Under the pieces are notes generated by a model. That model ran no database searches. It saw nothing but the letters and a program-made list of their open reading frames with translations, and was not told the DNA's origin. 64,000 nt of DNA from Vibrio algarum. GTDB taxonomy: Bacteria; Pseudomonadota; Gammaproteobacteria; Enterobacterales; Vibrionaceae. Position numbers and translations under genes: made by a program. Below are positions 1 through 8,457 of this stretch, piece by piece. The DNA lies in assembly GCF_028204155.1 (NCBI RefSeq), contig NZ_JAQLOI010000001.1, positions 1,054,001 through 1,118,000 on the forward strand, read 5' to 3'. Position 1 is the stretch's first letter. Each line of letters begins with the position of its first letter.

Positions 1-252
1 GCCTTGACAACATTAGCGCTTGCACAAGAAGAGTCATTCGAAGGCTTAGAACCTGCTGAAGACCTATTAGGTCTAGAAGGTTTAGAGCGCGAATTGGCAT
101 TTAAGTTTGCAGCCAAAGGCGTTGCAACATTAGAAGATTTAGCTGAACAAGGCATCGATGACCTAGAGGGTATCGAAGGTTTAACAGAAGAACGAGCTGG
201 CGAACTAATTATGGCTGCTCGTAATATCTGTTGGTTTAGCGACGAAGATTAA
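1..252 (+). CDS. nusA: NusA transcription factor, C-terminal fragment
   Basis: This is the last 83 codons of nusA; the reading frame is open to the left edge of the window, so the gene starts upstream. The visible part is acidic and leucine-rich, with two helix-hairpin-helix-like segments (LEGLERELAFKFAAKGV and the segment around LEGIEGL), and it ends in NICWFSDED. The E. coli NusA C-terminus ends almost the same way. These are the acidic repeats that in E. coli contact the RNA polymerase alpha C-terminal domain and lambda N. infB follows after 20 nt with a strong AAGGAGG signal, as in the conserved nusA-infB operon. An apparent TTG start at position 4 is only a chance codon inside the gene. 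Confidence 0.93.
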   Translation, partial: ALTTLALAQEESFEGLEPAEDLLGLEGLERELAFKFAAKGVATLEDLAEQGIDDLEGIEGLTEERAGELIMAARNICWFSDED

Positions 253-272
253 TTTCAGCAAGGAGGTAGCGC

Positions 273-2960
273 ATGACGCAACTTACAGTTAAAGCACTGA
301 GCGAAGAAATCGGCACACCGGTTGAACGCTTGTTAGAACAACTTGCTGATGCCGGTATGAAAAAGACCAGCAACGACAATGTTTCGGATGAGGAGAAAAC
401 ACACCTTCTTACTCACCTTAAAAAAGAACATGGCGACACATCGGGTGAAACAGAACCTACACGTCTAACTTTACAACGCAAAACTCGCAGCACACTGAGT
501 GTCGCAGCTAGTGGTGGCAAAAGTAAAAATGTGCAGGTTGAAGTACGTAAAAAACGAACTTACGTTAAACGTACAGCAGTAGATGAAGATGCCCAACGTG
601 AAGCTGAAGAAGCTGCGAAACGTGAAGCTGAAGAAGCAGCAATACGTGAAGCAGAAGAGGCAGCTAAACGTGAAGCCGAAGCGAAAGCAAAACGTGAAGA
701 AGAATTAAAACGTGAAGCAGAAGCGAAGGCGAAGCGTGAAGCAGAAGCAAAAGCAAAACGTGAAGCAGAGCCAAAAATGAATCCAGAAGAAAAGATTAAG
801 CAAGAAGCAGCTCAAAAAGAAGCCGATGAGTTAAAACGTCGACAAGAAGAAGAAGCAAAGAAAAAAGCTGAAGAAACAGCGCTTAAACTAGTTGAAGAAG
901 CACGTAAGCTAGCCGAAGAGAATCAAGAGCGCTGGACGGAAGAAGAGAAAAAGAAAAAGGCACAAGAAGAGACAACTGACTATCACGTGACTACATCTAC
1001 TCACGCTCGTGAAGCGGAAGATGAAGCGGATCGTCAAGCTGCCGCTCCTGGTCCTAACCGTCGTAAGCGTAAGAAAAAAGCACCTGAAAGCAATGAAGCT
1101 CAGGGTCGCGGTGGTCGCAACCAACGTGGCAGAGGCCGTAAAGGTAAATTGGCTAAACCGACATCAATGCAGCAACATGGTTTTGATAAATCAGCGACAG
1201 TCGCTAAGCAAGATGTTGTTGTTGGTGAAACAATCGTTGTTTCTGAACTAGCAAATAAAATGTCAGTTAAAGGCACTGAAGTCATCAAAACAATGATGAA
1301 AATGGGTGCAATGGCAACGATTAACCAAGTTATTGACCAAGAAACTGCAGCTCTAGTTGCGGAAGAAATGGGTCATAAAGTTATCTTACGTAAAGAGAAT
1401 GAGCTTGAAGAAGCAATTCTTTCTGATCGTGATGGAACTGAAGATGCAGTGCCACGTGCTCCAGTAGTTACTATCATGGGTCACGTTGACCACGGTAAAA
1501 CATCGACACTTGATTACATTCGTAAGGCTCACGTTGCATCTGGCGAAGCGGGTGGTATTACCCAGCATATCGGTGCTTATCACGTTGAAACTGACAACGG
1601 TATGATTACATTCTTGGATACTCCTGGACACGCCGCGTTTACCGCAATGCGTGCTCGTGGTGCTCAAGCAACAGATATTGTTGTACTCGTTGTTGCTGCT
1701 GATGATGGTGTTATGCCTCAGACAGTAGAAGCTATTCAGCACGCAAAGGCGGCGGGTGTGCCTCTTATCGTTGCTGTGAATAAGATCGATAAAGAAGGTG
1801 CAAACCCAGATAACGTTAAAAACGAACTGGCGCAATATGATGTTATTCCTGAAGAGTGGGGTGGCGAGAACATGTTCGTCCACATCTCAGCTAAACAAGG
1901 AACAAATATCGAAGGGTTGCTAGAAACTATCCTTCTTCAATCTGAAGTTCTAGAGTTAACTGCTGTAGCAGATGGTATGGCTTCAGGTGTTGTTGTTGAA
2001 TCTCGTCTTGATAAGGGACGCGGTCCAGTTGCAACAGTTCTTGTTCAGTCTGGTACTTTGAACAAAGGCGATATCTTACTTTGCGGTCAAGAGTATGGAC
2101 GTGTTCGTGCAATGCGCGACGAAAACGGTAAAGAAATTATCTCTGCAGGTCCTTCAATTCCTGTTGAAATCATCGGTCTTTCTGGTGTTCCAGCATCAGG
2201 CGACGAAGCAACAGTAGTACGTGACGAACGTAAAGCTCGCGAAGTTGCTAACTATCGCCAAGGTAAATTCCGCGAAGTGAAACTAGCACGCCAGCAGAAA
2301 TCGAAACTAGAGAACATGTTCTCTAACATGGAAGCGGGTGAAGTTGCAGAGCTAAATGTTGTGCTTAAAGCCGACGTTCAGGGTTCTGTTGAAGCTATCA
2401 CTGATTCACTACACAAACTTTCAACTGAAGAAGTTAAAGTAAGCGTGGTTGGTTCAGGTGTTGGTGGTATCACAGAGACTGATGCTGTACTTGCTGCTGC
2501 TTCTAATGCCATCATTCTTGGTTTCAATGTTCGTGCTGATGCTTCTGCTCGCCGTACGATTGAAAACGAAAACTTGGATCTGCGTTACTACTCAATCATT
2601 TATCAATTGATTGATGAAGTTAAACAAGCCATGGGCGGTATGCTTGCTCCAGAATTCAGACAAGAAATTATCGGTCTTGCTGAAGTACGTGAAGTATTTA
2701 AATCACCTAAACTAGGCGCTATCGCTGGTTGTATGGTTACTGAGGGTGTTATCAAACGTAATGCTCCTATTCGTGTACTACGTGAAAACGTTGTTATATA
2801 CGAAGGTGAGCTCGAATCTCTGCGTCGCTTTAAAGATGACGTACAAGAAGCTAAAAATGGCTACGAGTGTGGTATTGGCGTTAAGAACTATAATGATGTT
2901 CGCGCTGGAGACCAGATTGAAGTATTTGAAACGATTGAGATTAAACGTACTTTAGACTAA
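273..2960 (+). CDS. infB: Translation initiation factor IF-2
   Basis: IF-2 is the GTPase that brings initiator tRNA to the 30S subunit and promotes subunit joining. It has 895 residues, close to E. coli IF2-1 (890). Residues 1-50 form the IF2_N module. Residues 105-240 are a charged linker of alternating Ala/Glu/Lys/Arg blocks, followed by a basic stretch. The G domain starts near residue 400 with the P-loop GHVDHGKT (403-410), then DTPGH and NKID (503-506), and the C-terminal domains carry the fMet-tRNA binding region. AAGGAGG lies a few bases before the ATG. An in-frame ATG at 777 (residue 169) sits where shorter IF2 forms begin in enterobacteria, but I see only a weak ribosome site there. 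The gene lies between nusA and rbfA in the usual operon. Confidence 0.98.
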   Translation: MTQLTVKALSEEIGTPVERLLEQLADAGMKKTSNDNVSDEEKTHLLTHLKKEHGDTSGETEPTRLTLQRKTRSTLSVAASGGKSKNVQVEVRKKRTYVKRTAVDEDAQREAEEAAKREAEEAAIREAEEAAKREAEAKAKREEELKREAEAKAKREAEAKAKREAEPKMNPEEKIKQEAAQKEADELKRRQEEEAKKKAEETALKLVEEARKLAEENQERWTEEEKKKKAQEETTDYHVTTSTHAREAEDEADRQAAAPGPNRRKRKKKAPESNEAQGRGGRNQRGRGRKGKLAKPTSMQQHGFDKSATVAKQDVVVGETIVVSELANKMSVKGTEVIKTMMKMGAMATINQVIDQETAALVAEEMGHKVILRKENELEEAILSDRDGTEDAVPRAPVVTIMGHVDHGKTSTLDYIRKAHVASGEAGGITQHIGAYHVETDNGMITFLDTPGHAAFTAMRARGAQATDIVVLVVAADDGVMPQTVEAIQHAKAAGVPLIVAVNKIDKEGANPDNVKNELAQYDVIPEEWGGENMFVHISAKQGTNIEGLLETILLQSEVLELTAVADGMASGVVVESRLDKGRGPVATVLVQSGTLNKGDILLCGQEYGRVRAMRDENGKEIISAGPSIPVEIIGLSGVPASGDEATVVRDERKAREVANYRQGKFREVKLARQQKSKLENMFSNMEAGEVAELNVVLKADVQGSVEAITDSLHKLSTEEVKVSVVGSGVGGITETDAVLAAASNAIILGFNVRADASARRTIENENLDLRYYSIIYQLIDEVKQAMGGMLAPEFRQEIIGLAEVREVFKSPKLGAIAGCMVTEGVIKRNAPIRVLRENVVIYEGELESLRRFKDDVQEAKNGYECGIGVKNYNDVRAGDQIEVFETIEIKRTLD

Positions 2961-3003
2961 CAGATATTGACTAACGTTTTTAAAGCGGGTTGTTAAATAC
3001 ACC

Positions 3004-3030
3004 ATGAGGGGCTTTAGCCCCTCATTTTTT
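3004..3030 (+). terminator. Hairpin with T-run between infB and rbfA
   Basis: A perfect 9-bp stem (3004-3012 with 3017-3025) with a TTTA loop runs into six T residues ending at 3030. It lies between the infB stop and the rbfA ribosome site. It probably acts as a partial terminator or processing site, since rbfA-truB are normally co-transcribed with infB. Confidence 0.8.
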
Positions 3031-3044
3031 CTAAGAGAGAAAAA

Positions 3045-3443
3045 ATGTCAAAAGAATTTAGCCGCACGCAACGCGTGTCGCAACAATTACAAAAAGAGCT
3101 CGCGCTAATATTGCAGCGAGAAGTGCGTGATTCACGCATCGGAATGGTAACTATCTCGGATGTTGAAGTGTCTCGTGACCTTGCATATGCGAAAGTTTTT
3201 GTTACTTTCTTGTGTGTTGGAGAACAAACACCAGAAAAGAGCCTTGCAGCGTTAAAAGAACATGAAGTTCATGTACGTATGATCTTAGGTAAGAGAATTC
3301 GTTTGAGACTCACTCCTGAAGTCCGTTTCACTTACGATAATACCTTGGTTGAAGGTATGCGTATGTCAAACTTGGTAAGTGAAGTGGTTAGTGAAGATAA
3401 ACGCCGCGCACATGAATCAGGTCGTGAAGAGGAAGAAGAGTAA
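3045..3443 (+). CDS. rbfA: 30S ribosome-binding factor RbfA
   Basis: RbfA is a small KH-fold protein that binds the immature 30S subunit near the 5' helix of 16S rRNA and is needed for 16S maturation, especially in the cold. The 132-residue product begins MSKEFSRTQRVSQQLQKELA, the family's N-terminal helix, and contains the RDSRIGMVTISDVEVSRDL segment typical of RbfA. The tail is acidic and probably disordered. The ATG follows an AGAGAG purine stretch. Its TAA stop overlaps the truB ATG by one base (TAATG), indicating translational coupling. Confidence 0.96.
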   Translation: MSKEFSRTQRVSQQLQKELALILQREVRDSRIGMVTISDVEVSRDLAYAKVFVTFLCVGEQTPEKSLAALKEHEVHVRMILGKRIRLRLTPEVRFTYDNTLVEGMRMSNLVSEVVSEDKRRAHESGREEEEE

Positions 3444-4396
3444 TGGGTCGTAGAGGTCGTCGTAAAGGCCGCCCTGTAGATGGTGTTATTTTACTGGATA
3501 AACCAACCGGTATTACTTCGAATGATACGCTTCAGAAAGTAAAAAGAATCTACTTTGCAGAAAAAGCTGGCCACACCGGTGCGCTAGATCCTTTAGCAAC
3601 GGGTATGTTGCCTATCTGCCTTGGCGAAGCCACGAAGTTTTCTCAGTTTTTACTCGACTCGGATAAGCGTTATCGAGTTATTGCTAAACTCGGCGAAAGA
3701 ACGAACACATCGGATTCTGATGGAGAAGTTGTTCAGACTCGTGATGTTAAAGTCGATCGAGGTCAATTAGAGCGATGTATTGCGAAGTTTCGTGGTGAAA
3801 CAGATCAGATCCCATCTATGTTTTCTGCATTGAAATATCAAGGGAAACCTTTGTATGAATATGCAAGAGAAGGGATAGAAGTACCTAGAGAATCGAGAAA
3901 GATCACCGTTTACTCTATTGAATTGCTGCGTTTTGAAGGTACTGAAGTTGAAATGGAAGTGCACTGTTCTAAGGGAACGTATATTCGAACAATTGTCGAT
4001 GATTTGGGTGAAATGCTAAGCTGTGGCGCTCATGTTACCTATCTCCGTCGCACAGGTGTTTCGCACTATCCTTATGAAAAAATGGTGACAATCGAGCAGT
4101 TAGAAGAACTGTTAGAGAAAGCTCGCGAGCAAGATATAGCTCCTCGAGAACTACTTGACCCATTACTAATGCCTATGGACTCAGCTGTACAAGATTTACC
4201 TGAAGTGAATCTTATACCAGATCTCACACATATGATTCAACATGGCCAACCTGTACAGGTGTTTGGTGCACCGACTGATGGTATTGTGCGGATGACTAGC
4301 GGTGAAGAAAAGCTATTTATCGGCATTGGTGAAATAGATGATGATGGTAGAGTAGCTCCAAAGCGCTTGGTTGTTTTTAGGGATGAAGAGAGCTAG
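3443..4396 (+). CDS. truB: tRNA pseudouridine(55) synthase TruB
   Basis: TruB makes pseudouridine 55 in the T-loop of tRNAs and also acts as a tRNA chaperone. The 317-residue product matches the family length (E. coli 314). The catalytic motif GALDPLATG is present, with the nucleophilic Asp near residue 49, and KGTYIRTIVDDLGE lies in the second half of the catalytic domain. The last 70-80 residues form the PUA-like C-terminal domain. The start overlaps the rbfA stop by one base. Confidence 0.97.
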   Translation: MGRRGRRKGRPVDGVILLDKPTGITSNDTLQKVKRIYFAEKAGHTGALDPLATGMLPICLGEATKFSQFLLDSDKRYRVIAKLGERTNTSDSDGEVVQTRDVKVDRGQLERCIAKFRGETDQIPSMFSALKYQGKPLYEYAREGIEVPRESRKITVYSIELLRFEGTEVEMEVHCSKGTYIRTIVDDLGEMLSCGAHVTYLRRTGVSHYPYEKMVTIEQLEELLEKAREQDIAPRELLDPLLMPMDSAVQDLPEVNLIPDLTHMIQHGQPVQVFGAPTDGIVRMTSGEEKLFIGIGEIDDDGRVAPKRLVVFRDEES

Positions 4397-4542
4397 GTAC
4401 TGGATTTTAATTATCCTGCTTTGTTTATCAAATATCGCTTGCGATCATATGCGTGGCAAAGTAACATACGCGCTCTTCGTGCCGGCTGAATCAGAGATTG
4501 GCGGCACACTTTATTAACGCAACTCTTATTTAGGAGAGATTT

Positions 4543-4812
4543 ATGTCTCTGAATGCAGAAACAAAAGCAGCTATCGTAGCAGAATATGCACAATCTGAAG
4601 GCGACACTGGTTCACCAGAAGTACAAGTAGCACTACTTACTGCTTCTATCAACCACCTTCAAGGTCACTTTGCTAACCACAAACACGACCACCACAGCCG
4701 TCGCGGCCTTTTACGTATGGTTTCTAGCCGTCGTAAACTACTAGATTACCTTAAAGGTAAGAACGTAGAGCGTTACCAAGACCTTATCAAACGTCTAGGC
4801 TTACGTCGCTAA
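4543..4812 (+). CDS. rpsO: 30S ribosomal protein S15
   Basis: S15 is a primary 16S rRNA binder in the 30S platform. The 89-residue product is the exact family length and carries the conserved GDTGSPEVQVALLT, DHHSRRGLLRMVSSRRKLLDYL and IKRLGLRR segments. AGGAGA lies 7 nt before the ATG. The 146-nt gap from truB should hold its own promoter and, by analogy with E. coli, an S15-responsive translational operator. I could not verify a pseudoknot by eye. Confidence 0.98.
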   Translation: MSLNAETKAAIVAEYAQSEGDTGSPEVQVALLTASINHLQGHFANHKHDHHSRRGLLRMVSSRRKLLDYLKGKNVERYQDLIKRLGLRR

Positions 4813-4826
4813 GATCAGTTTGTTGG

Positions 4827-4856
4827 AAAAGGGGGCTATTTATAGCCCCCTTTTTT
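4827..4856 (+). terminator. rpsO terminator
   Basis: An 8-bp GC-rich stem (4831-4838 with 4843-4850), extended by A/T pairs and closed by a TTTA loop, is followed by six T residues. It lies just after the rpsO stop. In E. coli the equivalent terminator is leaky and passes transcripts into pnp. Confidence 0.88.
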
Positions 4857-4988
4857 CTTTTCTAAGATTTTTTCCTAGCTTCTACCTGCACATATCACCA
4901 TTTTTCATCTATACTACTGCCCAACTAAGTTTAGCTTAGTCAATTTGCACTTTATCGAGTATTACAGTCAGCGTAGCCGGCCATAAGG

Positions 4989-5037
4989 TCGCGACTAATG
5001 AAAACTATCTAATCAAGATATTTTTTATTAGTCGCGA
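4989..5037 (+). promoter_or_regulatory. pnp leader stem-loop, probable RNase III autoregulation site
   Basis: A 16-bp stem (4989-5004 with 5022-5037) with one G-U pair and a 17-nt loop lies about 75 nt before the pnp start. Two further G-U pairs can extend its base. In E. coli the pnp leader forms a long hairpin that RNase III cleaves, after which PNPase degrades the leader duplex and represses its own mRNA. Position and form match; the role here is inferred. Confidence 0.7.
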
Positions 5038-5110
5038 TTGGTAATACAGAAAGGTGTATTCACTATGTGATTCTGATAGTTCAGAATCCAGTTATATGAA
5101 AGGAAATATA

Positions 5111-7234
5111 ATGTTCGCGAATCCTGTCGTAAAAACATTCCAGTACGGTAACCACACTGTCACTCTTGAAACAGGCGTAATTGCACGCCAAGCAACATCT
5201 GCTGTTATGGTAACAATGGATGATACTGCTGTATTTGTATCTGTTGTTGGTAAAAAAGCAGCAGTTGAGGGACAAGACTTTTTCCCTCTAACAGTTAACT
5301 ACCAAGAGCGTACATACGCTGCTGGTAAAATTCCAGGTGGTTTCTTCAAACGTGAAGGTCGCCCATCTGAAGGTGAGACATTGACTGCGCGTTTAATTGA
5401 CCGTCCAATCCGTCCACTATTCCCTGACGAATTTAAAAATGAAGTTCAAGTTATTGCGACTGTTGTATCTGTAAACCCAGATGTTCAACCTGACATTGTT
5501 ACAATGATTGGTACTTCTGCAGCTCTTGCTATTTCTGGTATCCCGTTTAACGGTCCTATCGGTTCTGCTCGCGTTGGTCACATCGAAGGTCAGCTTGTAC
5601 TAAACCCAAGTAATACAGAATTAGAAGCATCTAAGCTAGATCTTGTTGTTGCTGGTACTGAAGGTGCTGTACTGATGGTTGAATCAGAAGCAGACAACCT
5701 AACTGAAGAAGAGATGCTATCAGCAGTAGTGTTTGGTCATGACCAACAACAAGTTGTTATCTCTGCAATTAATGAATTTGCAGCAGAAGTAGCTACTCCT
5801 GCATGGGAGTGGGTTGCACCAACGGTTGATGCTGATCTTAAAGCTAAGATTGCTGAACTAGCGGAAGCTCGTCTTACGGAAGCTTACCAAATCACTGAAA
5901 AAATGGCTCGTTATGAGCAAGTTGGCGAAATTAAGTCTGATGTAGTGGCTGCGCTTACTGCTGAAAACGAAGATCTAGACGTGAACGAAGTTAAAAAAAT
6001 GCTTGGTTCATTAGAGAAAAACGTCGTTCGCGGTCGTATTATTGCCGGTAACCCTCGTATCGATGGTCGTGAAAAAGACATGGTTCGTGCACTAGACGTA
6101 CGTACTGGTGTTCTACCACGTACCCATGGTTCTTCACTATTTACTCGTGGCGAAACTCAAGCATTGGTAACAGCTACGCTCGGTACACAACGTGATGCTC
6201 AGATTATCGATGAACTAACTGGTGAGAAGAAATCACACTTCCTTCTACACTATAACTTCCCTCCATACTGTGTAGGTGAGACTGGTTTTGTTGGGTCTCC
6301 TAAGCGTCGTGAAATTGGTCATGGTAAACTGGCTAAGCGTGGTATCCAAGCGGTTATGCCTTCTGTTGAAGAGTTCCCGTATACGGTTCGTGTAGTATCT
6401 GAAATCACAGAGTCTAATGGTTCTTCTTCTATGGCTTCAGTATGTGGTACATCTCTAGCGTTAATGGACGCTGGTGTTCCAATTAAAGCCTCTGTTGCTG
6501 GTATCGCAATGGGTCTTGTTAAAGAAGGTGACGACTTTGTTGTCCTTTCTGACATCCTTGGTGACGAAGATCACCTAGGTGATATGGACTTTAAAGTAGC
6601 AGGTACTAACGAAGGTATCACAGCACTTCAGATGGATATCAAGATAGAAGGTATCACTAAAGAGATCATGCAAATTGCGCTTAACCAAGCTCAAGGTGCA
6701 CGTAAGCACATTCTTTCTGTAATGGATGAAGCTATTTCTGGCGCTCGTGACGATATCTCTGAGTTTGCTCCGCGTATTCACCAAATGAAGATCAATACCG
6801 ATAAAATCCGCGATGTTATTGGTAAAGGTGGCGCTGTTATTCGTGCTCTTTGTGAAGAAACAGGTACAACTATAGAAATCGAAGACGATGGTACTGTTAA
6901 GATTGCAGCAACTTCTGGCGAACAAGCTGAAGATGCAATCAATCGCATTAAAGAACTAACTGCTGAAGTAGAAGTAGGAACAATTTACGTTGGTAAAGTT
7001 GCTCGTCTAGCAGACTTCGGTGCATTCGTAACGATTCTTCCTGGCAAAGATGGTCTAGTACACATTTCTCAAATCGCAGACAAGCGTGTAGAGAAAGTGA
7101 CAGATTACCTAAGTGAAGGGCAAGAAGTTAAAGTTAAAGTACTGGAAATTGACCGTCAAGGTCGTGTACGTCTAAGTATGAAAGAAGCACAAGACAAACC
7201 AGCTGAAGAAGCACAAGCTCCAGAAGCTGAGTAA
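5111..7234 (+). CDS. pnp: Polyribonucleotide nucleotidyltransferase (PNPase)
   Basis: PNPase is the phosphorolytic 3'-to-5' exoribonuclease of the degradosome. The product has 707 residues (E. coli 711). It has two RNase PH domains joined by a helical linker, the second carrying the GDMDFKVAGT active-site segment. A KH domain (IRDVIGKGGAVIRAL) and an S1 domain (VGKVARLADFGAFV) follow, with a short acidic tail. An upstream in-frame ATG at 5054 would add 19 residues. I prefer ATG 5111 because MFANPVVKTFQYG aligns with the E. coli N-terminus and a GAAAGGAAA ribosome site precedes it. A hairpin in the leader suggests autoregulation. Confidence 0.97.
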   Translation: MFANPVVKTFQYGNHTVTLETGVIARQATSAVMVTMDDTAVFVSVVGKKAAVEGQDFFPLTVNYQERTYAAGKIPGGFFKREGRPSEGETLTARLIDRPIRPLFPDEFKNEVQVIATVVSVNPDVQPDIVTMIGTSAALAISGIPFNGPIGSARVGHIEGQLVLNPSNTELEASKLDLVVAGTEGAVLMVESEADNLTEEEMLSAVVFGHDQQQVVISAINEFAAEVATPAWEWVAPTVDADLKAKIAELAEARLTEAYQITEKMARYEQVGEIKSDVVAALTAENEDLDVNEVKKMLGSLEKNVVRGRIIAGNPRIDGREKDMVRALDVRTGVLPRTHGSSLFTRGETQALVTATLGTQRDAQIIDELTGEKKSHFLLHYNFPPYCVGETGFVGSPKRREIGHGKLAKRGIQAVMPSVEEFPYTVRVVSEITESNGSSSMASVCGTSLALMDAGVPIKASVAGIAMGLVKEGDDFVVLSDILGDEDHLGDMDFKVAGTNEGITALQMDIKIEGITKEIMQIALNQAQGARKHILSVMDEAISGARDDISEFAPRIHQMKINTDKIRDVIGKGGAVIRALCEETGTTIEIEDDGTVKIAATSGEQAEDAINRIKELTAEVEVGTIYVGKVARLADFGAFVTILPGKDGLVHISQIADKRVEKVTDYLSEGQEVKVKVLEIDRQGRVRLSMKEAQDKPAEEAQAPEAE

Positions 7235-7328
7235 GCTCTGTATCTTAGCTAGTTAAGCCCCTCTTCTGGGAATATAGATCTCTGAGAGATAATGGCTTTT
7301 CTAGCGCATTTAGCATAAAGCGTGTTAT

Positions 7329-7360
7329 AAAAGGGGGAACATGATTGTTCCCCCTTTTCT
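7329..7360 (+). terminator. pnp terminator
   Basis: A 12-bp stem (7329-7340 with 7347-7358) with five central G-C pairs, a 6-nt loop and a T-rich 3' arm lies about 95 nt after the pnp stop and before nlpI. A possible ATG for nlpI at 7341 falls inside its loop, which argues against that start. Confidence 0.88.
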
Positions 7361-7418
7361 TATTTTATTAGTGAATGGTTATGTAGAAATTGTTGAGTTC
7401 AAAAGGAGATATGCGTCT

Positions 7419-8345
7419 GTGAAATGGTTTCAAATGGCAAGTCTGGGATTACTGATGGTACTTTCAGGTTGTGCTACCAACACTAATGAGTCTAACCAAT
7501 GGGTTTATCCACCTATGGCTGTACCACTGCAAGCGAGCATTCAGCAGGAAGTACAGATAGCGAGGTTAAACCAATTACTAATACGTCCAGACTTAGAAAA
7601 TGAAGTTAGGGCTAAAATGTTTTATGAGCGAGGCAGTTACTATGATAGCGTTGGCCTGCGTGATTTGGCTCGATTAGATTTCAACCAGTCACTAAGCCTT
7701 AATCCTGCTCAACCAGATATATTTAATTTGCTTGGTGTTTATTTTACTCAGGTCGGTGAATATGATGCAGCTTATGAAGCTTTTGATTCGACTTTAGAGC
7801 TCGACCCTACCAACGAATATGCCGAACGTAATATGGCCATTGCCCTTTATTATGGAGATAGAATAGATCTCTCTTACGAAGAGATGCAAGCGCATTATTT
7901 GGATAACCCTGAAGATCCTTTCCGCGCGTTATGGCTGTATATCATTGAACGTGAAGTTGATCCAGTAAAAGCAGAAGAAAACTTAAGAGCTCGCTATGCC
8001 GATAAAAACCAAGGATGGGGATGGGTTTTAGTTGCCATAATGCTCGATGACGTGAGTGAAGAGCAAGCTTTTAAAGCGGTCTTAAATGGTACGAGAGATA
8101 ACGTAATGCTAGCGCAGCGTTTAACAGAGACTTACTTTTATTTAGGTAAGAGGCATCAATTTTCAGGGGAATATGCTGATGCGATTGCCCTCTATAAACT
8201 GGCATTATCATTTAATGTGTATGAGTACGTAGAACATAGGTACTCCTTTCTAGAGCTTGGGCGTATATATGATGAAGTTCGAGCAATGCAAGAAGAAGCT
8301 AAGAAAGTCGAAGAGAATAAAGTTGAAGTAATAGAAGGAAGTTGA
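7419..8345 (+). CDS. nlpI: Lipoprotein NlpI, TPR adaptor
   Basis: NlpI is an outer-membrane lipoprotein with TPR repeats. In E. coli it scaffolds peptidoglycan endopeptidases and the protease Prc. I choose GTG 7419, preceded by AAGGAG 10 nt away, which gives 308 residues starting VKWFQMASLGLLMVLSGC. The lipobox LSGC puts the lipidated Cys at residue 18. The earlier in-frame ATG at 7341 would add 26 residues and lies inside the pnp terminator. AVPLQASIQQEVQIARLNQLL, the TPR helices (YYDSVGLRDLARLDFNQSL, then GEYDAAYEAFDSTLELDP) and FYLGKRHQFSGEY match E. coli NlpI. It follows pnp as in enterobacteria. Confidence 0.93.
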   Translation: MKWFQMASLGLLMVLSGCATNTNESNQWVYPPMAVPLQASIQQEVQIARLNQLLIRPDLENEVRAKMFYERGSYYDSVGLRDLARLDFNQSLSLNPAQPDIFNLLGVYFTQVGEYDAAYEAFDSTLELDPTNEYAERNMAIALYYGDRIDLSYEEMQAHYLDNPEDPFRALWLYIIEREVDPVKAEENLRARYADKNQGWGWVLVAIMLDDVSEEQAFKAVLNGTRDNVMLAQRLTETYFYLGKRHQFSGEYADAIALYKLALSFNVYEYVEHRYSFLELGRIYDEVRAMQEEAKKVEENKVEVIEGS

Positions 8346-8365
8346 CTTTCAATTACGAGACACAG

Positions 8366-8397
8366 AAAACGCCAGACTTTCAGTCTGGCGTTTTTTC
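8366..8397 (+). terminator. nlpI terminator
   Basis: A perfect 13-bp stem (8366-8378 with 8382-8394) with a TTC loop and a T-run lies 20 nt after the nlpI stop. Confidence 0.92.
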
Positions 8398-8420
8398 TTG
8401 CAAAATTACATATTCGCATT

Positions 8421-8447
8421 ATTATAGTTAGCTTGACTAACTATAAT
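8421..8447. promoter_or_regulatory. Palindromic operator and -10 box before the marR-like gene
   Basis: Perfect 11-bp arms (8421-8431 and 8437-8447) flank a 5-nt spacer. The core is GTTAG-N5-CTAAC. The right arm contains a consensus TATAAT (8442-8447), so a bound repressor would cover the -10 box. The same core recurs before the MATE gene at 8891-8905, as expected for an autoregulated MarR protein controlling its neighbour. The protein-operator link is inferred. Confidence 0.7.
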
Positions 8448-8457
8448 TGAATCCCAA

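Noticed and set aside
909..1288. Minus- and alternate-frame open frames within infB
   Set aside because: They arise from the repetitive Lys/Glu/Arg codons of infB and match no family; no ribosome sites.
1386..1883. 165-codon minus-strand frame inside infB
   Set aside because: It is the mirror of the IF-2 G domain; its residues are low-complexity and unlike any known protein.
5054..5110. Extended PNPase start at ATG 5054
   Set aside because: It lies just after the leader hairpin, adds 19 unconserved residues, and a good ribosome site serves ATG 5111.
7341..7418. Extended NlpI start at ATG 7341
   Set aside because: The codon is in the loop of the pnp terminator, and the lipoprotein signal begins at GTG 7419, which has AAGGAG upstream.
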